A stretch of DNA of 64,000 bases from Trichomonas vaginalis G3 (Eukaryota > Parabasalia > Trichomonadida > Trichomonadidae), in assembly GCF_026262505.1 (NCBI RefSeq), contig NC_067206.1:21140172-21204171 (forward strand). Direction: 5' to 3'. Below the pieces are notes generated by a model. That model ran no database searches. It was not told the origin of the DNA and saw only the letters and a program-made list of their open reading frames with translations. Below, in pieces: positions 59,848 to 64,000 of the stretch. A program made the position numbers and the translations under genes. Numbering within the stretch: the first letter of the stretch is position 1; each line of letters opens with the position of its first letter.

Positions 59848-62255
59848 AAACAGAAATTCATCAAAAGTGACAGCTCTCAATTTTTGACATTTGTAAATTC
59901 TAAATTGAATGAGAAAAATGAAATAACACTAAGCATAATACAATATTCTAGATTTAATTATAATTAGGAAAAAGTTAGTTTTGAGAGTACTTTTCATAGG
60001 CATATAGAATGAAATCTTCTGAAAAATAATATCACATAAACTCATATTATTTTCTAATATATAACTATTTTATATAAAAATCAAATTCAATGATCTTAAA
60101 AGCGAAGGATAAACCTCAAAATTTACGAATATAATGAGTGGGAATATAATGCTTATCTATCATAAAACCATATGAAATATCAATTTTTGCTTTACGCCTA
60201 ATTTTTGACGACAATTAGCAAAAAATGTTAAATGTTAACACTCAGTCCATTTGAATATGAAAAATAAAATTGACTTTGATTAAATGTTTTTATTTATCAT
60301 GCAATTCTTCTTGCGACCAAAGATTTGAATAAAAGTTCAAAAAATAAGATAGCTTAAAAATAATATACGGTAGTGTTTACTAATAGATGAATAGTATATA
60401 AATTCTATTAAAATGGATTTGATCCAAAAAAATATATAAAATTTGATCATAAATAAAATCGTTTTAAATTACTTCTTCATTTAAATTATAACAATTATTT
60501 TTGATTTTTATTTATCATCCACATTCAAATTTGAATCTTATCACAAAAGAAGGACCACTTTTATGACTACTGCCAAATCTATAAACAGAGAATGGCTATT
60601 TGAAGCTAAAAGAAGAATAGAAGAAGGTGAATATTACAAAAGTGTGGGAAAGGAAGTTGAATTGGAAAATGGTAAAATTAAATTGAATGTTGCCGAAAAT
60701 ACAATAAGAAGAGCATTTCAACTTCAAGAAATCGAATTACCAAAAGTTAGTCGCGGCAGAAAACCAAATCCACCAACATTTGAACAAAAACAATTAATTA
60801 ATTCTTGTGTTTCACAATATAAAGGAGGAATTTCAAAAACTTATTTATTGATTAAAAGGTTTCAAAATATTGTTCAAAATCCCGATTGTGAGAAAGAAAA
60901 AGAAGAAATTGCAAAAGAATTTGAAAATATAGAAGATTTGACAAAAGATCAAATTTTTGACAATTTACAAAAAATAAAGCCTCATCAAGTGGAAAAATTT
61001 ATGATGGAATCAGGTTTATCTTCAAAAAGAGATTACAAACCAGCAGATCCACCTACCAAATATCGTGCCATATCAAAGAATTTGATATGGCACTGCGATA
61101 TTCATTACCTTCACGGTAATGTTTCTTTTCCATTCTTTGCCATATTGAATGATATGACACGTAAAGTTCTCAAAACTAAATTATTGAAAAACAAGTCTTC
61201 CAACTCAACAGCGAATATTTTAAGAAAACTTTTAGAGGAGTTTATCCCTTACTGCATCTGGACCGATAACGGCGGTGAAAACCGCGGTGAATTCGGCCAG
61301 GTTATGCAGGAAAACGGAATAGTTTGGAAGCACACCTTGCCGTATATGCCAAGACAGAACGGCAAGGTGGAGCGCCTGTGGCCAAGCTTAGAAAAGTTTT
61401 TGCCAGACGAGTTGGATGATATTCAACAAATCAAGGACTCAGTTCAGCAGTTCATTGAAAAATACAACAATACACCACATTTATCTCTCGATATTAATCC
61501 AAAAACGAATAGTAATTACACTCCTAACGAATTATTCGAAGTTTCAAAATTTTGGTACGAGCCAGAAATGCAAAAATGGGAGTTATATATCAAAGAGGAA
61601 TGGGTTTTAGCAAAATTTGAATAATTACATCATTTTAAATGACTTCTAAACAATTTTATTTATGATCAAATTTTATATATCTTTTTGGATCAAATCCATT
61701 TTAATAGAATTTATATACTATTCATCTATTAGTAAACACTACCGTATATTATTTTTAAGCTATCTTATTTTTTGAAATTTTATTCAAATCTTTGGTCGCA
61801 AGAAGAATTGCATGATAAATAAAAACATTTAATCAAAGTCAATTTTATTTTTCATATTCAAATGGACTGAGTGTTAACATTTAACATTTTTTGCTAATTG
61901 TCGTCAAAAATTAGGCGTAAAGCAAAAATTGATATTTCATATGGTTTTATGATAGATAAGCATTATATTCCCACTCATTATATTCGTAAATTTTGAGGTT
62001 TATCCTTCGCTTTTAAGATCATTGAATTTGATTTTTATATAAAATAGTTATATATTAGAAAATAATATGAGTTTATGTGATATTATTTTTCAGAAGATTT
62101 TGTGTTCTTCTTCAAAATTTTATTTTTTATTAAAAAGAATCTTTACGAAAATATACATTTACTTTAATTAATATTTAAAAACGTGCTCTATCAAAAGTTC
62201 CAAAAATTCAATATTATAGCTTTTCTGAGGTGTCACTTTTGATGAATTTCTGTTT
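59848..62255 (+). mobile_element. rve-integrase element, forward unit 5, looks whole
   Basis: 2408 bp. Inverted repeats at 60012-60464 and 61648-62100. Confidence 0.82.
60563..61624 (+). CDS. rve-type integrase, 353 aa, looks whole
   Basis: Translation identical to 33727-34788. Confidence 0.88.
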   Translation: MTTAKSINREWLFEAKRRIEEGEYYKSVGKEVELENGKIKLNVAENTIRRAFQLQEIELPKVSRGRKPNPPTFEQKQLINSCVSQYKGGISKTYLLIKRFQNIVQNPDCEKEKEEIAKEFENIEDLTKDQIFDNLQKIKPHQVEKFMMESGLSSKRDYKPADPPTKYRAISKNLIWHCDIHYLHGNVSFPFFAILNDMTRKVLKTKLLKNKSSNSTANILRKLLEEFIPYCIWTDNGGENRGEFGQVMQENGIVWKHTLPYMPRQNGKVERLWPSLEKFLPDELDDIQQIKDSVQQFIEKYNNTPHLSLDINPKTNSNYTPNELFEVSKFWYEPEMQKWELYIKEEWVLAKFE

Positions 62256-63371
62256 TCAACACTAGACAAAAACAATTATATTAGATGCACATGATTAACA
62301 TCTCTTGGTCTGATGATGTTTTTCAATTAAAAGATTATTATATACAGTTGAATTTACAAAATTCTTAATTCATAATTGCATGGCACAAGAGAGGTATGAT
62401 CTGCTTATATGTTAATGATAGATATACCATATTATTTCCATTACTATAAATAACTTAAAGAAATATATCTTCTAAGTGTATTTTTTGTTCAATTTTGTTT
62501 GAAAAAAAAATTAAAACGCATTTCTTATCTTGTTTAGCTTTGATAAGTTGGATTAAATAATATTACTAAATACAAATCATGATAACAATTATATATCCAT
62601 GCTAAATGCCTGAAGATCTGGTGAAAATATTGAGATATGCCTCACTTCCATCATTTCGTCTTACCACATAAAAATATGTGATTTTTAAAACAAGTTAGCT
62701 GATATGCTTTTAACAAAACCGAATCAAAAGTATTCAAAAAAATCTGAAATTGTAAAATATCTTAATCAAAAATAAAGGGTTGATCTTCATTTTCGGGATT
62801 TCAAAAAAATTTGGAATTTCACCTCCCAAACACACAGATTGTCCAGTTCATTGGCATAGAGAATATCCGATTTCCAGTGTTTTACTCTGAATCTTATTAG
62901 TTAAATACCGAATTTCGAACATAAATTCATCAAAATCGAATAAAGAGACTACCAAAAACGACACAAATATAATCAAGTCACAATCATTTAACAGGAACTC
63001 CTTAAATGAAGATTTTTACAATTTTAATCTCTATATTTTAGAAAAAAATATGCTCAGTCACAAACACAATTACTATGTTATGGAACAAGGCATTGACACT
63101 CGAATCTCTGGCCAATTCGAGGAACATCCAAAATTTCAATAATCTTATCCCACAGAATCCATAGCCCAAAAACTTTAATTTGCATAGTACATTTGAAGAC
63201 GAATAATATTAGTCCAATTTTTTTTAACTTTGAAATTTTCAAAGATACAAAATTTATTACATTTAGAATTAATGCATTAATATATGCATTTGTTCCGTAC
63301 CGAAAATGAACTTTACAAAAAGTGACATGAAAAGTCTTAATTACATTAAAGCCAAATGTAAACTTCATTGA
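62256..63371. other. 1.1-kb spacer, forward unit 5
   Basis: Same as the other units. Nothing recognised. Confidence 0.5.
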
Positions 63372-63652
63372 GAAAAAGCAGTTTTGTCTCGTATTCAACG
63401 TAAAATCTTCAAAAGAAGACTAAACAAAAAGTGCTACACTGATAACAAAGATGAATTTCACATGGAACGCGATGATTCAATAACTGCAGAGTTGCGACAT
63501 ACAATTGCGGAAAATGTATGGACAACCACATGTAATGGTGGAGAACCATCGTATCTTTCAGAGGTCGAATTACTTGATTTTTATGGTGAAATCAATCAAA
63601 GAGCAAAAGGTCTTGCATGTGAAAAGGTAATCGAAGCTTATCAGATTGCCTA
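63372..63652 (+). pseudogene. DDE transposase relic, forward unit 5, cut by gap
   Basis: Only the first 90 or so codons (to the VIEAYQIA stretch) are present before the Ns. Confidence 0.75.
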
Positions 63653-63752
63653 NNNNNNNNNNNNNNNNNNNNNNNNNNNNNNNNNNNNNNNNNNNNNNNN
63701 NNNNNNNNNNNNNNNNNNNNNNNNNNNNNNNNNNNNNNNNNNNNNNNNNNNN
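63653..63752. other. Assembly gap, exactly 100 N
   Basis: A second scaffold join. If the array continues in phase, the gap replaces about 5.4 kb of unit sequence. Confidence 0.98.
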
Positions 63753-64000
63753 TGACTTGATTAAATATTTATCATGCAATTCTTCTTGCGACCAAAGATT
63801 TGAATAAAAGTTCAAAAAATAAGATAGCTTAAAAATAATATACGGTAGTGTTTACTAATAGATGAATAGTATATAAATTCTATTAAAATGGATTTGATCC
63901 AAAAAAATATATAAAATTTGATCATAAATAAAATCGTTTTAAATTACTTCTTCATTTAAATTATAACAATTATTTTTGATTTTTATTTATCATCCACATT
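63753..64000 (+). mobile_element. Left inverted repeat of a further integrase element
   Basis: Matches about 33437-33687: the inner part of the left inverted repeat and the sequence before the integrase ATG. The window ends before the gene, so the array (or another element copy) continues to the right. Confidence 0.8.

Larger units (their letters stand above)
23451..63652 (+). repeat. Forward arm: head-to-tail macro-repeat array
   Basis: Units end with their minisatellite at 32250, 41030, 50184 and 59088, and a fifth unit is cut by the second gap. The transposase frame restarts at 27765, 36547, 45332, 54480 and 63384, giving spacings of 8782, 8785, 9148 and 8904. The excess over 8782 is close to 0, 0, 3 and 1 times 122. 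Apart from the minisatellite the clean units differ at only scattered positions. Confidence 0.95.

Overview
The window is AT-rich eukaryotic DNA built almost entirely from copies of one macro-repeat of about 8.8 kb. It contains no housekeeping gene, no rRNA or tRNA that I can recognise, and no bacterial operon. A parabasalid (Trichomonas-like) host is the best guess, with moderate confidence. The reasons are the DDE transposase relic, whose motifs resemble a DDE endonuclease family I associate with trichomonads, and repeated sites that match the start of the trichomonad initiator (TCA-Y-T-W-Y-T-C-A).

Layout. Positions 1-944 are a non-array flank packed with hairpins. Positions 945-16480 hold one complete and one partial macro-unit in reverse orientation. 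Positions 16481-16700 are a low-quality spacer where orientation flips. Positions 16701-63652 hold forward units, interrupted by a 100-N gap at 19965-20064. A second 100-N gap (63653-63752) is followed by a piece of the next unit. Positions 12380-25950 carry dense single-base indels relative to the other copies and look like unpolished long-read sequence, so the inversion and the first gap may be assembly artefacts. The forward units from 25950 on, and the first reverse unit, are nearly identical to each other.

Unit content, in forward order: a hairpin pair; a broken fragment resembling a ubiquitin-specific protease; a 2.4-kb element with a single 353-codon retroviral-type (rve) integrase gene, 453-bp subterminal inverted repeats and matching 25-bp ends; a 1.1-kb spacer; a decayed pogo/Tigger-like DDE transposase; a 104-bp-spaced direct duplication; relics of a second rve integrase interrupted by a 0.3-kb inverted-repeat insertion; a 103-codon open frame of unknown function on the opposite strand; four hairpins; and a 122-bp hairpin minisatellite whose copy number (2, 3, 4 or 6) explains nearly all the length difference between units.

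The most interesting items are the small single-gene integrase element together with its internally deleted 0.5-kb derivative (15013-15504), the extreme density of near-perfect hairpins (also inside the integrase catalytic core), and the ordered variants of the minisatellite, which record how the array has grown. The integrase gene looks whole in four copies. All the other coding sequence, apart perhaps from the 103-codon frame, is decayed in the same way in every clean copy, so the decay came before the amplification.
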